This document shows positions 13,273 through 21,663 of a stretch of 26,984 nt of DNA, piece after piece. A program made the translations under genes and the position numbers. Position 1 is the stretch's first letter, and the number at the start of each line of letters is the position of its first letter. The notes beneath the pieces were generated by a model. The model was given only the letters and a program-made list of their open reading frames with translations, did no database searches and was not told the origin of the DNA. The stretch is from JAMCZZ01 sp964363695 (lineage in GTDB: Bacteria > Patescibacteriota > UBA1384 > XYA2-FULL-43-10 > 1-14-0-10-43-13), in NCBI GenBank assembly GCA_964363695.1, contig CAYIJI010000008.1, positions 1 to 26,984 on the forward strand, read 5' to 3'.

Positions 13273-14853
13273 ATGAATAAAAGCAACGGACCTGTAGTTT
13301 TATGTTTGTTGGATGGTTTTGGTCTTTCTCCGTCATGGAGGGGAAATGCTATTTTTTCTGCGGCTCCAAAAAACTTTTTCGAAATTTGGGAAAATTATCC
13401 TCATTACTTACTGCAATATCAATATGATCATCTTAACAACCAACCTGCCTACGACAATCCCGAGCGTTATTTAGCTTCATTATTAGAAGGGGGAGAAACC
13501 AAATCCCAAAGGGTATATATAGATCACCGGATTGAGAAAGACTTATTAAAAGAGAGTGATGTTTTGAAAAAAGCTTTCAAGCAGACTTTTGAAAAAAATT
13601 CGTCTTTGCATTTTATTGGCAATCTTTCTGGAGGATCAGGCAGGTTCAGTGAGCTTAAACACCTTTTCGCATTACTAAGGTTGGCTGAGGAAAACAAAGT
13701 TTTTCGCGTATATATCCATCTTATTTTAGATGACTCCGGAGGAGGATTTAGTCCTGTATTAGAAGATTTGAGCTCGCTTGAACAAGAACTTGAAAAGTTG
13801 GGCATAGGAGAAATCGCCTCGGTCTCAGGTTTGGATTTCTTGGCTGATGGTGAAAAATCCTTTCTCAATTTTTCGAAGGCTTACAGAACCATAGTTGAAG
13901 GCCGTGGCAATTCTTACTTGAGCGCCCAGCAGGCAATTAATAAGAATAAAAAAACCTTGGATTCCCCTTCCCTAGTTCCTTCTTCGGTTATTTCTTCTCA
14001 AAATAATCCGATCGGAATAATTTCTGACTTTGATTCTGTGGTCTTTTTTAATCATAATAACTCCCAAATAATTAAACTGATTCTAGCCCTTTCTTCGAAC
14101 TCTGGAAACTCAAAATTAGCACAACCAAAATTTCTTTTTCTCGCCACTTTTTTTGATTGCCTTTTACCCAAACCTGATGAGGTCAATGTTATATTTGATC
14201 GGGACCATGAAACTAATCTGCCCCAAATCCTTTATAAAACTGGCTTAAACCAAGCGTTTGTCTCCGACAGCACAAGGATGCTTTCTATTAAGTCGCAAAT
14301 AAAGGGAATGGGAAATGTGTCAGACTATATCTTTGAAGATTTTTTACCGATTGTAAGCATGGATGCATACCTTAATAACGTTAAAGGCACGGTTTCAAAT
14401 GTTTTCTCGAAAGCAATTGATACTGTGGAGCGGAAAAAGTATGACTTTATATTAATCGATATTCCATGCATCGATGAGGTTGCCAATAGCGGCAGTTTTA
14501 AGGAGACAGTAGCTGCTATTAAAGCAGTCGACTATTTCCTACCTTCCTTACTTCAAAGCGTATTAGGTTTGGATGGTGTTCTTATTATTACTTCCAATTA
14601 TGGCAACGCTGAAAAAATGGTCCGGCGAAATGATTACGAAGCTTTAAATAGAAGAACTTTAAACCCTATTCCATTCATTTACATTACTAATTCAAATAAA
14701 AAAAGATCGTCTAGCGTCAGCATTACATCCGAGCTAATGTATGATATGGTAACTAAGAAGAAGTATTTAATTGATGTTGCGCCTACTATTTTAGAGCTGC
14801 TTGGCCTGCCAATTCCTGATAAATTTTCCGGCCATAGTTTAATGACAAAATAA
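13273..14853 (+). CDS. iPGM-like pseudoenzyme (catalytic residues lost), tandem to gpmI
   Basis: The intact 526-residue frame starts at ATG 13273, directly after the stop of gpmI. Its scaffold clearly matches iPGM: CLLDGFGLSPSWRGNAIFSA at the start, KHLFALLRLAEENKVFRVYI, LGIGEIASVSG, YGNAEKMVRRN, LNPIPFIYI, and VAPTILELLGLP at the end. Of the known metal and catalytic residues (B. stearothermophilus numbering), Asp12 and Asp403 appear to remain. Ser62 is missing with its whole GNSE loop, His407 has become Asn, Asp444-His445 have become Asn-Tyr, and His462 has become Arg. The DGRD, RDNRW, FRSDR and ETEKY substrate motifs are also gone. Mutase activity is therefore very unlikely. The open frame suggests a kept non-catalytic role, perhaps as a partner or regulator of gpmI, but that is inference. 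Confidence 0.88.
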   Translation: MNKSNGPVVLCLLDGFGLSPSWRGNAIFSAAPKNFFEIWENYPHYLLQYQYDHLNNQPAYDNPERYLASLLEGGETKSQRVYIDHRIEKDLLKESDVLKKAFKQTFEKNSSLHFIGNLSGGSGRFSELKHLFALLRLAEENKVFRVYIHLILDDSGGGFSPVLEDLSSLEQELEKLGIGEIASVSGLDFLADGEKSFLNFSKAYRTIVEGRGNSYLSAQQAINKNKKTLDSPSLVPSSVISSQNNPIGIISDFDSVVFFNHNNSQIIKLILALSSNSGNSKLAQPKFLFLATFFDCLLPKPDEVNVIFDRDHETNLPQILYKTGLNQAFVSDSTRMLSIKSQIKGMGNVSDYIFEDFLPIVSMDAYLNNVKGTVSNVFSKAIDTVERKKYDFILIDIPCIDEVANSGSFKETVAAIKAVDYFLPSLLQSVLGLDGVLIITSNYGNAEKMVRRNDYEALNRRTLNPIPFIYITNSNKKRSSSVSITSELMYDMVTKKKYLIDVAPTILELLGLPIPDKFSGHSLMTK

Positions 14854-14882
14854 CCGTTTAATAAGATAAGGGGAAACTTGGA

Positions 14883-16874
14883 ATGAAAAAAATTAAAAGT
14901 CTTTTGGGGGCTAATTCTATAGCGGTTGTTGGCGCCTCATCGCATCGGGATAAAATTGGCCATCAGGTATTAAATAATTTAATTTCCGGTAAATATAAGG
15001 GGAGAATATATCCGGTCAATCCCAAAGCAGGTGAAATCTTAGGATTGAAAGTCTACCCTGACATTAGTTCAATTGAAAAACAGGTGGATATGGCGATTAT
15101 TGTCATTCCTTCGGAATTTGTTCTGGATGTGATAAAACAGTGCGCAGAAAACAAAGTTAAATCTGTGATCATCATAAGCGCCGGATTTGCTGAAATGGGT
15201 AAGGAGGGAGAGAGGCTTCAGGCCGAGATAGTAAAAGTCTGCGATGATGCAGGTATTACTTTGTTAGGACCAAATTGCCTTGGGCTTATTGACACGAGTA
15301 TAAATTTAAATGCATCATTTGCTCATTTGATGCCAAAAAAGGGCAATATTTCTTTAATATCCCAATCAGGAGCGATGATTTCAGCTTTAATCGATTGGTC
15401 TTGCAGCGCAGAACAGGGATTCAGCAAAATCTTCTCTATGGGCAACGAGGCCCAAATCAATGCCGAATCCGTCTTCAAGTACCTGTACAATGACTCCGAT
15501 ACTAAAGTCATTGTTGCTTACATAGAGCGGTTAAATGTTACGGAAGAATTAACAAGGTTGCTGACTAAATATTCAAAAGTAAAGCCAACAGTTGTGTTGT
15601 TTGGGGGAAAAACAAGTTCTGGGGCAAAAGCAGCTTCTTCACACACTGGCTCAATCATTTCTTCTTATTTGGCAATTGAAACGTATCTGAAACAGGCTGG
15701 CGTCATTGTTGCCTCCAATCTCTCCGACCTCTTCGTCCTCTGCCGGCTTTTTTCCAATTACCGGTCCATAGACGGCAACCATGTTGCGATTATTACAAAT
15801 GCAGGCGGGCCGGCGATTGTTACAACTGATGAGATATATATAAAGAACCTTAAGTTGGCGAAGCTCTCTTTAAAATCAAACGAACTCCTAGAGAAGAGCT
15901 GCAGGACTTGCGCAAATATCCACAATCCGATCGATTTACTGGGCGATGCCACAGATGACGATTATAAAAACGCGCTAAAAATTATTGAAAACGACAAAGA
16001 AGTTGGCGGCATAATAGTTCTTCTGACGCCTCAATCTTCTACAAATGTTTTAGCGATTGCTTCCGTGATTGCTAACTTTTCTTCGAAAAAACCTATTGTC
16101 TCGGCCTTTATTGGAGGAGATAATTTAAATGAGGGAAGAAAAATTATTGAAAAATCAGGAAAGCCCTGTTACTCAAATCCCGACAAAGCTGTTACCGCAA
16201 TAGGCGCACTAGTTTCTTTTAGTAAAGCTGATTCAAAGCTTCTGCCTATAAAGACAGGAATTCTGCTCTTTGACGAGAGTAAGAAGGATGAATTGATGAG
16301 AAAGTTTAAACTTCCCCTCTTAGATTATCAGCGAGCAGAAACTCTTAAAGATTTAAAAAAAATTGCTCTCAAAATCAAATACCCGGTCGTACTCAAGACC
16401 GCCAATTCAAAAATTGTGCATAAATCCGACAGTGGCAGCGTGAAGCTAGATATTAAAAATGAGACAGAACTGGAAAAAGCATTCCACGAATTGGGATCGC
16501 CGGCCATAATTGGCAAAATGATTAAGGGGAAAGTAGAAATATTTTTGGGTATAAAAAAAGATCCCAGCATTGGCACGCTCGTCGCCTTCGGGACTGGTGG
16601 TATTTACTCAGAAATAGGCAAAGATTTTTCCTATCGAGTATCACCCTTATCAAAAAGTACTGCTCTTGAAATGATAAAAGAGACTAAAATGGGCAAAATT
16701 TTAGCAGGCGCCAGTGGACAGTTTAAACATGATCTAGACAGACTTTCTGAGATTATTGTCAATGTTGCAAGATTCGCCGATCAATATAAAAATATTAAAG
16801 AAATTGACCTCAATCCAATAATTGCAGCTAATCCCCATTTTTACATTGTTGATGCAAGAATCATTGAAGAGTAA
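14883..16874 (+). CDS. ADP-forming acetate-CoA ligase (acyl-CoA synthetase, NDP-forming), fused alpha-beta
   Basis: The enzyme makes acetate plus ATP from acetyl-CoA, ADP and phosphate, conserving energy in fermentation. The 663-residue chain fuses both subunits. The alpha part has the CoA-binding Rossmann segment SIAVVGASSHRDKIG (12-26), VNPKAGEILG (45-54), LLGPNCLGL (127-135) and SQSGAM, then the phosphohistidine loop AASSHTGS with His254. The ATP-grasp beta part (about 455-663) has VVLKTANSKIVHKSDSGSV with His513, and FGTGGIYSEIGKDFSYRVSP. The ribosome site is AAGGGG upstream of ATG 14883. It lies between the phosphoglycerate mutases and the 2-oxoacid oxidoreductase, which would supply its acetyl-CoA. 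Other acyl-CoA substrates are possible. Confidence 0.93.
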   Translation: MKKIKSLLGANSIAVVGASSHRDKIGHQVLNNLISGKYKGRIYPVNPKAGEILGLKVYPDISSIEKQVDMAIIVIPSEFVLDVIKQCAENKVKSVIIISAGFAEMGKEGERLQAEIVKVCDDAGITLLGPNCLGLIDTSINLNASFAHLMPKKGNISLISQSGAMISALIDWSCSAEQGFSKIFSMGNEAQINAESVFKYLYNDSDTKVIVAYIERLNVTEELTRLLTKYSKVKPTVVLFGGKTSSGAKAASSHTGSIISSYLAIETYLKQAGVIVASNLSDLFVLCRLFSNYRSIDGNHVAIITNAGGPAIVTTDEIYIKNLKLAKLSLKSNELLEKSCRTCANIHNPIDLLGDATDDDYKNALKIIENDKEVGGIIVLLTPQSSTNVLAIASVIANFSSKKPIVSAFIGGDNLNEGRKIIEKSGKPCYSNPDKAVTAIGALVSFSKADSKLLPIKTGILLFDESKKDELMRKFKLPLLDYQRAETLKDLKKIALKIKYPVVLKTANSKIVHKSDSGSVKLDIKNETELEKAFHELGSPAIIGKMIKGKVEIFLGIKKDPSIGTLVAFGTGGIYSEIGKDFSYRVSPLSKSTALEMIKETKMGKILAGASGQFKHDLDRLSEIIVNVARFADQYKNIKEIDLNPIIAANPHFYIVDARIIEE

Positions 16875-16892
16875 AATAAAAATAGGGATTAA

Positions 16893-17927
16893 ATGAAAAA
16901 CACTCAATTTTTAACTGGATGTGAAGCTGCTGTCAAGGGAGCAATTGAAGCCGGAGCCAAGGCAATGTTTGGTTATCCGATTACCCCTTCCACGGAGATT
17001 CTCCAAGGCTGGATCGTTGCAGCGGAAACTGATGATTCTTTAAAATATCTGCAAACCGAAGATGAAACTTCGGCCGGTTTTGCTGTGTGCGGCGCCTTAT
17101 TAGCAGGCACTAAAGCATTCACCGCTACTGCAGGGCCGGGAACCATCTTAATGCAGGATCCCTTATCAATGGCAGAGAACCTGCGTTTGCCATTCGTCTC
17201 GATAATTATGCAGAGGGGCGGCCCTTCAACAGGCACTGTAAATTTTTCTCAGCAAGAAGTTAATCTTTCAGCATTTGGTGGAAACGGCGATGGCTTGCGT
17301 TTTGTTTATTCCGCTTCGACCGTTGAAGAAATGTACACACTAACCATTAAAGCTTTCTCAACGGCTTGGAGATATCGGTTCCCTACCTTTGTTCTAGGCG
17401 ATGGCCATCTGGCAAAAATGAGGATGAAAGCAAATCTCACAAAACCGATCAACGCAGTTGTGAGCGCCGAAATATTAAAAGAAAATAAAACGCCGACCTT
17501 CTTGCGCAATTGCTATAGCTCCGAAGAATCATTTGGCCAGAAGTTGAAAGTTAATATTGAAGAATGGAAAGCAGCCGGAGTTAAAGTCGCCGAATTTGAT
17601 CCCTATAAACTGGCGGATGCAACGGAATTAATAATTGCTCACGGCTCAGTTGCAGATGCCGTTAAAGATGCAGTGGATATTCTAAGGAATAACAGAAAAA
17701 AAGTCGGCTTATTCCGCCCAATTACTATTCACCCAATCGCGCGCGCTCCATTGCGAAAAGCTATTTCTAAAGCAAAAAAAGTATTTGTGGTTGAGTCTTC
17801 ATTAAATCAGCTATCAAGAATTATTAAATATGAAGCAAGCGGATTAAAAACTGAGATTATCGAAATATCCAAACCTGCGGAAAGCTTTTGTGCTGATGAA
17901 ATAGTCCATAAAATACTCGTTTCTTAA
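16893..17927 (+). CDS. 2-oxoacid:ferredoxin oxidoreductase, alpha subunit
   Basis: The 344-residue alpha subunit carries the pyrimidine-binding side of the thiamine diphosphate site. Typical stretches are LTGCEAAVKGAIEAGAKAMF, GYPITPSTEI (27-36), the Glu-bearing LQTEDETSAGFAVCGALLAG, TATAGPGTILMQDPLSMAEN, and MQRGGPSTGTVNFSQQE. The C-terminal domain (IIAHGSVADAVKDAVDIL, VGLFRPITIHPIA) is the transketolase C-like domain. The YPITPSTEI form is closest to Kor/Vor-type alpha subunits, so 2-oxoglutarate or branched 2-oxoacids are possible, although the neighbour that uses acetyl-CoA points to pyruvate. It starts 18 nt after the ligase gene. Confidence 0.92.
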   Translation: MKNTQFLTGCEAAVKGAIEAGAKAMFGYPITPSTEILQGWIVAAETDDSLKYLQTEDETSAGFAVCGALLAGTKAFTATAGPGTILMQDPLSMAENLRLPFVSIIMQRGGPSTGTVNFSQQEVNLSAFGGNGDGLRFVYSASTVEEMYTLTIKAFSTAWRYRFPTFVLGDGHLAKMRMKANLTKPINAVVSAEILKENKTPTFLRNCYSSEESFGQKLKVNIEEWKAAGVKVAEFDPYKLADATELIIAHGSVADAVKDAVDILRNNRKKVGLFRPITIHPIARAPLRKAISKAKKVFVVESSLNQLSRIIKYEASGLKTEIIEISKPAESFCADEIVHKILVS

Positions 17928-17942
17928 AACCAAGGACTCTAT

Positions 17943-18683
17943 ATGGAAAATATAATGCCTGCCTGTTGGCGAGGCCAAACAAAACCTCATCTTTTTTGCC
18001 CGGGCTGCGGCCATGGTATTGCTTTGAAACAACTTGGCTACGCAATTGATGAACTGAAAATTCAGGACAAGATTACTTTTGGCATCGACATCGGCTGTTC
18101 ACTTTTGGCTTGGAATTTTTTTGACATCGATACTATCCAAACTCATCACGGCCGCACCACGCCGGTGATGGTCGGATACAAAATGATGAAGCCAAAGAGA
18201 GTCGCTATTGCTTATATGGGAGATGGGGGCGGCTATGCAATCGGCTTGCAATCTCTTCTCCATGCGGCCTTCCGGAATGATCCGGTTACGGTTATCTTAG
18301 TCAATAATTCAAACTACGCAATGACTGGCGGGCAAATGGCTCCTACGACCCGGATCGGAGAAATTACGACAACAACACCTGGCGGGAAACCCGCAGAATT
18401 CGGCGATGGTTTCAAAGGGCCGGAGCTGATTAAGGAGTTAGCGAATAGCAAGGCTTATATTTCGAGAGTTTCTGTTTCTAAGCCGGTCGCTCTGAAAAAT
18501 GCTTTAAAAAAAGCGATGGAGAATCAGATTAAAAATAATTCCTTTTCTTTTGTTGAAGTATTGTCAATTTGTCCGACGAACTGGAAAATGAATGCGAAAC
18601 AATGTTTTTCAAAGCTTGGAGATATGGAGGATTATTTTCCTTTAGGCGAGGCTTTAGCACAAAAGGAGAAAAATGTTGATTAA
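17943..18683 (+). CDS. 2-oxoacid:ferredoxin oxidoreductase, beta subunit
   Basis: The 246-residue beta subunit binds thiamine diphosphate and a proximal [4Fe-4S] cluster. The cluster cysteines are visible: Cys19 and Cys22 (CPGCGHG), Cys52 (IDIGCSL), and Cys210 (LSICPTNW). The TPP motif runs from GDGGGYAIG (93-101) to NNSNYAMTGGQMAPTT (121-136), with HHGRTTPVMVGYK before it. Together with the alpha and gamma-delta chains it makes a full enzyme that oxidises a 2-oxoacid to acyl-CoA, CO2 and reduced ferredoxin. The last 11 bases overlap the next gene. Confidence 0.93.
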   Translation: MENIMPACWRGQTKPHLFCPGCGHGIALKQLGYAIDELKIQDKITFGIDIGCSLLAWNFFDIDTIQTHHGRTTPVMVGYKMMKPKRVAIAYMGDGGGYAIGLQSLLHAAFRNDPVTVILVNNSNYAMTGGQMAPTTRIGEITTTTPGGKPAEFGDGFKGPELIKELANSKAYISRVSVSKPVALKNALKKAMENQIKNNSFSFVEVLSICPTNWKMNAKQCFSKLGDMEDYFPLGEALAQKEKNVD

Positions 18684-19509
18684 AACAAAAAAGATAAACC
18701 TAACCATAACAGGAGAAGGAGGGCAAGGAATTCAGACTATTGCCAAGATTTTGGCTTTGGCCGCGGTTGATTCCGGCTTCGAAGTGGCTTACATGCCTGT
18801 TTTCGGCGTAGAGCAACGGGGCACTCCTTCTGTCGCCCACATCACAATTTCTAATCAGAAACTGCGTTATCCAAAGTTCGATGTCGCAGACTATGTAGTT
18901 GTTTTGCAATCAAGAGCCATCAAAGCGATTGAAAAATATGTTTCTCCAAATACTAAAGTTATTTTTGATAGCTCTACTGTTTCAGAAAAAGACTTGCCAA
19001 AAACCTCAGTCCATCTTTTGGGATTGCCTGCTACAAAAACTGCGATTGAGCGATTTACTTCGAGATCATTCAATATTATAGTATTGGGTGCCTTAACTAA
19101 ACTACTGGAGATTCCAGAGAAGAATATTTGGAATCTGGTTTTGGAAGTACTCGGCAAAAAATTTAAGACCGAAGAGATTAGGAGCACCAACAAAGAAGCT
19201 TTGTTGTTTGGGCGGGAACTGGTTTTTGAGAAAAACAATTTTTCTAAAGCAATTTATAAGACAAAACACAAAGCAGTTATCTTTAAGGGCTATGGGAAAA
19301 CGGGCCAAATATTTCCCGGGCGTTGCAAAGGTTGCGGAATTTGTATTTTAAAGTGCCCGGTAGGAGCGCTATCTTTTGGTGAAGATTTAGGATTATATGC
19401 CACGCCAATACCAAAAGTTGATCTTGAAAAATGCATTGCTTGCGGTAATTGCAGGAACTTCTGCCCAGATGGGGCAATTAATGTTGAGAAAGACATCAGT
19501 ACTAAATAG
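18673..19509 (+). CDS. 2-oxoacid:ferredoxin oxidoreductase, gamma subunit fused to a 2[4Fe-4S] ferredoxin (delta)
   Basis: The 278-residue chain has an N-terminal gamma domain (INLTITGEGGQGIQTIAKIL at 8-27, then VAYMPVFGVEQRGTPSVAHI), which contacts CoA. A C-terminal ferredoxin module has two full CxxCxxCxxxCP sets, at Cys218-221-224-228 and Cys254-257-260-264, and passes electrons from the active site to ferredoxin. AGGAG lies 6 nt before ATG 18673, inside the end of the beta gene, so the two are translationally coupled. The order alpha, beta, gamma-delta with the fusion at the C-terminus is less usual than separate subunits. No partner ferredoxin or hydrogenase is seen within the window. 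Confidence 0.92.
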   Translation: MLIKTKKINLTITGEGGQGIQTIAKILALAAVDSGFEVAYMPVFGVEQRGTPSVAHITISNQKLRYPKFDVADYVVVLQSRAIKAIEKYVSPNTKVIFDSSTVSEKDLPKTSVHLLGLPATKTAIERFTSRSFNIIVLGALTKLLEIPEKNIWNLVLEVLGKKFKTEEIRSTNKEALLFGRELVFEKNNFSKAIYKTKHKAVIFKGYGKTGQIFPGRCKGCGICILKCPVGALSFGEDLGLYATPIPKVDLEKCIACGNCRNFCPDGAINVEKDISTK

Positions 19510-19777
19510 CTAATTTACTAATCGAGCTAATTCATTGCATTGGCTTTATTAGTTTTATTCGCTATTCGTCCTGATTTGATTTTGTTTGCCTGCAGCAACA
19601 TTTAGCATCTGTTTCTGTTATAAACCATAAACTCCCACGAACTGTTCTTACTTAAGGATTTGTCCTCAAAATTATTAAAAATAATGCCATTTTAGTATCA
19701 ATTTATAGCAAAATTATTACAGAATGCCGTTAGCTATTTTGGTAGTTTGAAGACAAATGGAAGGAGGTGTTAAAAAT

Positions 19778-20170
19778 ATGAACACAATTAAATTAATAGC
19801 CAGTAAAATTAGTGTTAAAATCGCAATTCTCGCTGCTCTGTTATTCGTGGCAACAGCGTCCTATGGAATATCGCCTGTTAAGGCTGCATTATCTTCCAAC
19901 GCCCAAGGTTTGGCCGCCCTAATTGCAGTTGAAAACGCCACTGACGGAGGCGGTTTGGCTGGCAGCAACGATCTTGGAGATTTGATCGTACTTGGCGGTT
20001 TATTCCCAACTTCTACGAATGCAACAACCAATGCAAGAGATCTTGCCGGATTAATCGCAGTTTCGAACGCAACTAATGGAGGCGGACTTGGTGGAGACAA
20101 CAGTCTTGGTGAATTGATCATCTTGAACAACCTATTTCTAGATCCTTTTTGCAGCGATTATCAGTGTTAA
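19778..20170 (+). CDS. Small secreted protein with two 33-residue repeats
   Basis: AAGGAGGTG precedes ATG 19778, giving 130 residues. An upstream ATG (19757) lies in front of that ribosome site and is rejected. Residues 1-37 look like a Sec signal peptide with basic start, hydrophobic core (IAILAALLFVATASYG) and an Ala-x-Ala-like end (PVKAA). Two copies of one module follow, residues 44-76 and 88-120, 22 of 33 identical by eye, each with the plan LIAV-NAT-GGGL-LG-LI-L-LF. The chain ends with CSDYQC, perhaps a disulfide. I do not recognise a family. The 268-base gap upstream (19510-19777) shows no clear promoter. It is convergent with the rarA gene. Confidence 0.7.
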   Translation: MNTIKLIASKISVKIAILAALLFVATASYGISPVKAALSSNAQGLAALIAVENATDGGGLAGSNDLGDLIVLGGLFPTSTNATTNARDLAGLIAVSNATNGGGLGGDNSLGELIILNNLFLDPFCSDYQC

Positions 20171-20193
20171 ATCTGTGTGCAAGATCAGTGTTG

Positions 20194-21447
20194 TTATTCT
20201 TTCCAATATTTCTCATTTTTCAAATTCTCGGGCAGGTGAGATTTACTTCCATACATTTCATACCCCTTGCCGAAACCAAAATCCTTCATCAACTTTGTTG
20301 GAGCATTTCTGATGTCCAAGGGAATCGGATCGAGGCGTTTATTTGCCACGTCGTTTTTTGCAGCGGTATAAGCCTCATCGACTGCCCGCGATTTTGGCGC
20401 TTTTGCCAAATAAATAACCAATTCAGCCATAATTACATTGGATTCAGGCATTCCAACAAAATGAACCGCTTGCTGTGCGGAGACGGACAGAATAAGAGCC
20501 TGTGGATCTTTCATCCCAATATCTTCAGCAGCGAATCGAACAAGTCTCCGCACTATATATAGCGGATCTTCGCCGGCTTCCAACATTCTGGCTAAGTAGT
20601 GGAGACCAGCGTCTGCGTCAGACGCTCGGAGCGATTTATGAAGCGCAGAGATAGCATCATAGTGTCCATCCGCTCCCTTGTCGTATCGAATAAATTTTTG
20701 CTGGATAGCTTCTTCGGCTAGTTTTTCGTCTATAATTATTCCGTTGTTTTTTACGGGGGCAGCTATAATTGCAAGTTCCAGCGCGTTGTAGGCATCTCTA
20801 GCATCACCTTCGCACAACTTAGCAATATAGCCCAGAGATTTCCCAGTGATTTTTATGTTTATAGTTTTATTCTTAAATATTTTAGGGAAATGCTTATCCG
20901 GATTCTTGTTTATCTCTTTGAGTGCTTTTTTGATCAGCTTTTTAATATCGAAGCTGTTTAATTCTCTAAAATGAAAGACTCTTGCTCGAGAAAGAAGCGG
21001 AGCATTAATTTCAAAAGAGGGGTTTTCAGTTGTTGCGCCGAGCAAAGTTATGGTGCCTTTTTCCACATGGGGCAAGAAAGCATCTTGTTGTGCTTTATTA
21101 AAGCGATGGATTTCATCCACAAAAAGGATCGTTCGCTTTTGGTAAAGAAGAAGATCGTTTTTTGCTTGCTCAATAATTTTACGGGCATCCCCCACTCCTC
21201 CAGTAACTGCTGAAAAGAAAATAAAAATCGACTTAGACTTTTGGGCGATGATTTTGGCCAAGGTTGTTTTACCACATCCGGGCGGTCCCCAAAAAATCAT
21301 CGGGATTATCCGGTCAGATTCAATAATCCTCCGCAAAAGCTTGTCTTTTCCCAAGATGTGTTCTTGCCCTGCAAAGTCGTCCAGAGTAGAAGGACGAAGC
21401 TTTTCAGCAAGCGGATACCCCGCTTCGCTTTGAAATAAATTCTCCAT
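20194..21447 (-). CDS. rarA: Replication-associated recombination protein RarA/MgsA (AAA+ ATPase)
   Basis: RarA (WRNIP1 family) is a clamp-loader-like ATPase that acts at stalled replication forks. From ATG 21447 it has 417 residues, close to the family length. PLAEKLRPSTLDDFAGQEHI leads in, then the Walker A motif GPPGCGKTT near residue 54, Walker B LFVDEIHRF near residue 109, sensor 1 LLGATTENPSF near 136, and arginine-finger region APLLSRARVF. The C-terminal tetramerisation half includes KGADGHYDAISALHKSLRAS and ARMLEAGEDPLYIVRRLVRF. The frame is open upstream, but that part is repeat DNA. A TACAAT lies only 6 nt before ATG, with no ribosome site between. Confidence 0.95.
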   Translation of the reverse strand: MENLFQSEAGYPLAEKLRPSTLDDFAGQEHILGKDKLLRRIIESDRIIPMIFWGPPGCGKTTLAKIIAQKSKSIFIFFSAVTGGVGDARKIIEQAKNDLLLYQKRTILFVDEIHRFNKAQQDAFLPHVEKGTITLLGATTENPSFEINAPLLSRARVFHFRELNSFDIKKLIKKALKEINKNPDKHFPKIFKNKTINIKITGKSLGYIAKLCEGDARDAYNALELAIIAAPVKNNGIIIDEKLAEEAIQQKFIRYDKGADGHYDAISALHKSLRASDADAGLHYLARMLEAGEDPLYIVRRLVRFAAEDIGMKDPQALILSVSAQQAVHFVGMPESNVIMAELVIYLAKAPKSRAVDEAYTAAKNDVANKRLDPIPLDIRNAPTKLMKDFGFGKGYEMYGSKSHLPENLKNEKYWKE

Positions 21448-21453
21448 ACTGAG

Positions 21454-21462
21454 ATTGTAGCA
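21454..21462 (-). promoter_or_regulatory. Extended -10 box of rarA, 6 nt from ATG
   Basis: On the minus strand TGCTACAAT is an extended -10 motif ending 6 nt before ATG 21447. The transcript would start at or beside the start codon, so it is probably leaderless. Confidence 0.5.
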
Positions 21463-21484
21463 AAAATACTTCGACCTTGCTCTC

Positions 21485-21625
21485 ATTCGAGTCTGAGCCT
21501 GCCTTCGATTTCCACTCTCTTCGAGTCTGAGCGACGAGGTCGCAGACCTCAGAGTCGATGACAGGCCCTGAGCTTGTCGAACGGGAGGGCTCATCCCTCA
21601 GAGTCGAAGACAGGACAGGCCGAAC
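21485..21625. repeat. Cluster of nested TCGAGTCTGAG / CCTCAGAGTCGA repeats
   Basis: TTCGAGTCTGAG occurs twice (about 21487 and 21520) and CTCAGAGTCGA twice (about 21548 and 21597), partly inverted to each other. A CCTGAGCTTGTCGAAC unit lies between. The 21519-21565 part closely matches 10218-10256. Read through, this DNA adds a false N-terminal tail to the rarA frame. Confidence 0.65.
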
Positions 21626-21663
21626 AAAAAGAGAACATCACAAAAATTTCAAAGCTCTAAGTA

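Noticed and set aside
21448..21594. Extended N-terminus of rarA (49 extra codons)
   Set aside because: The extra codons fall in the nested repeat cluster and resemble no RarA N-terminus; the family starts near the ATG at 21447, which has a -10 box directly in front.
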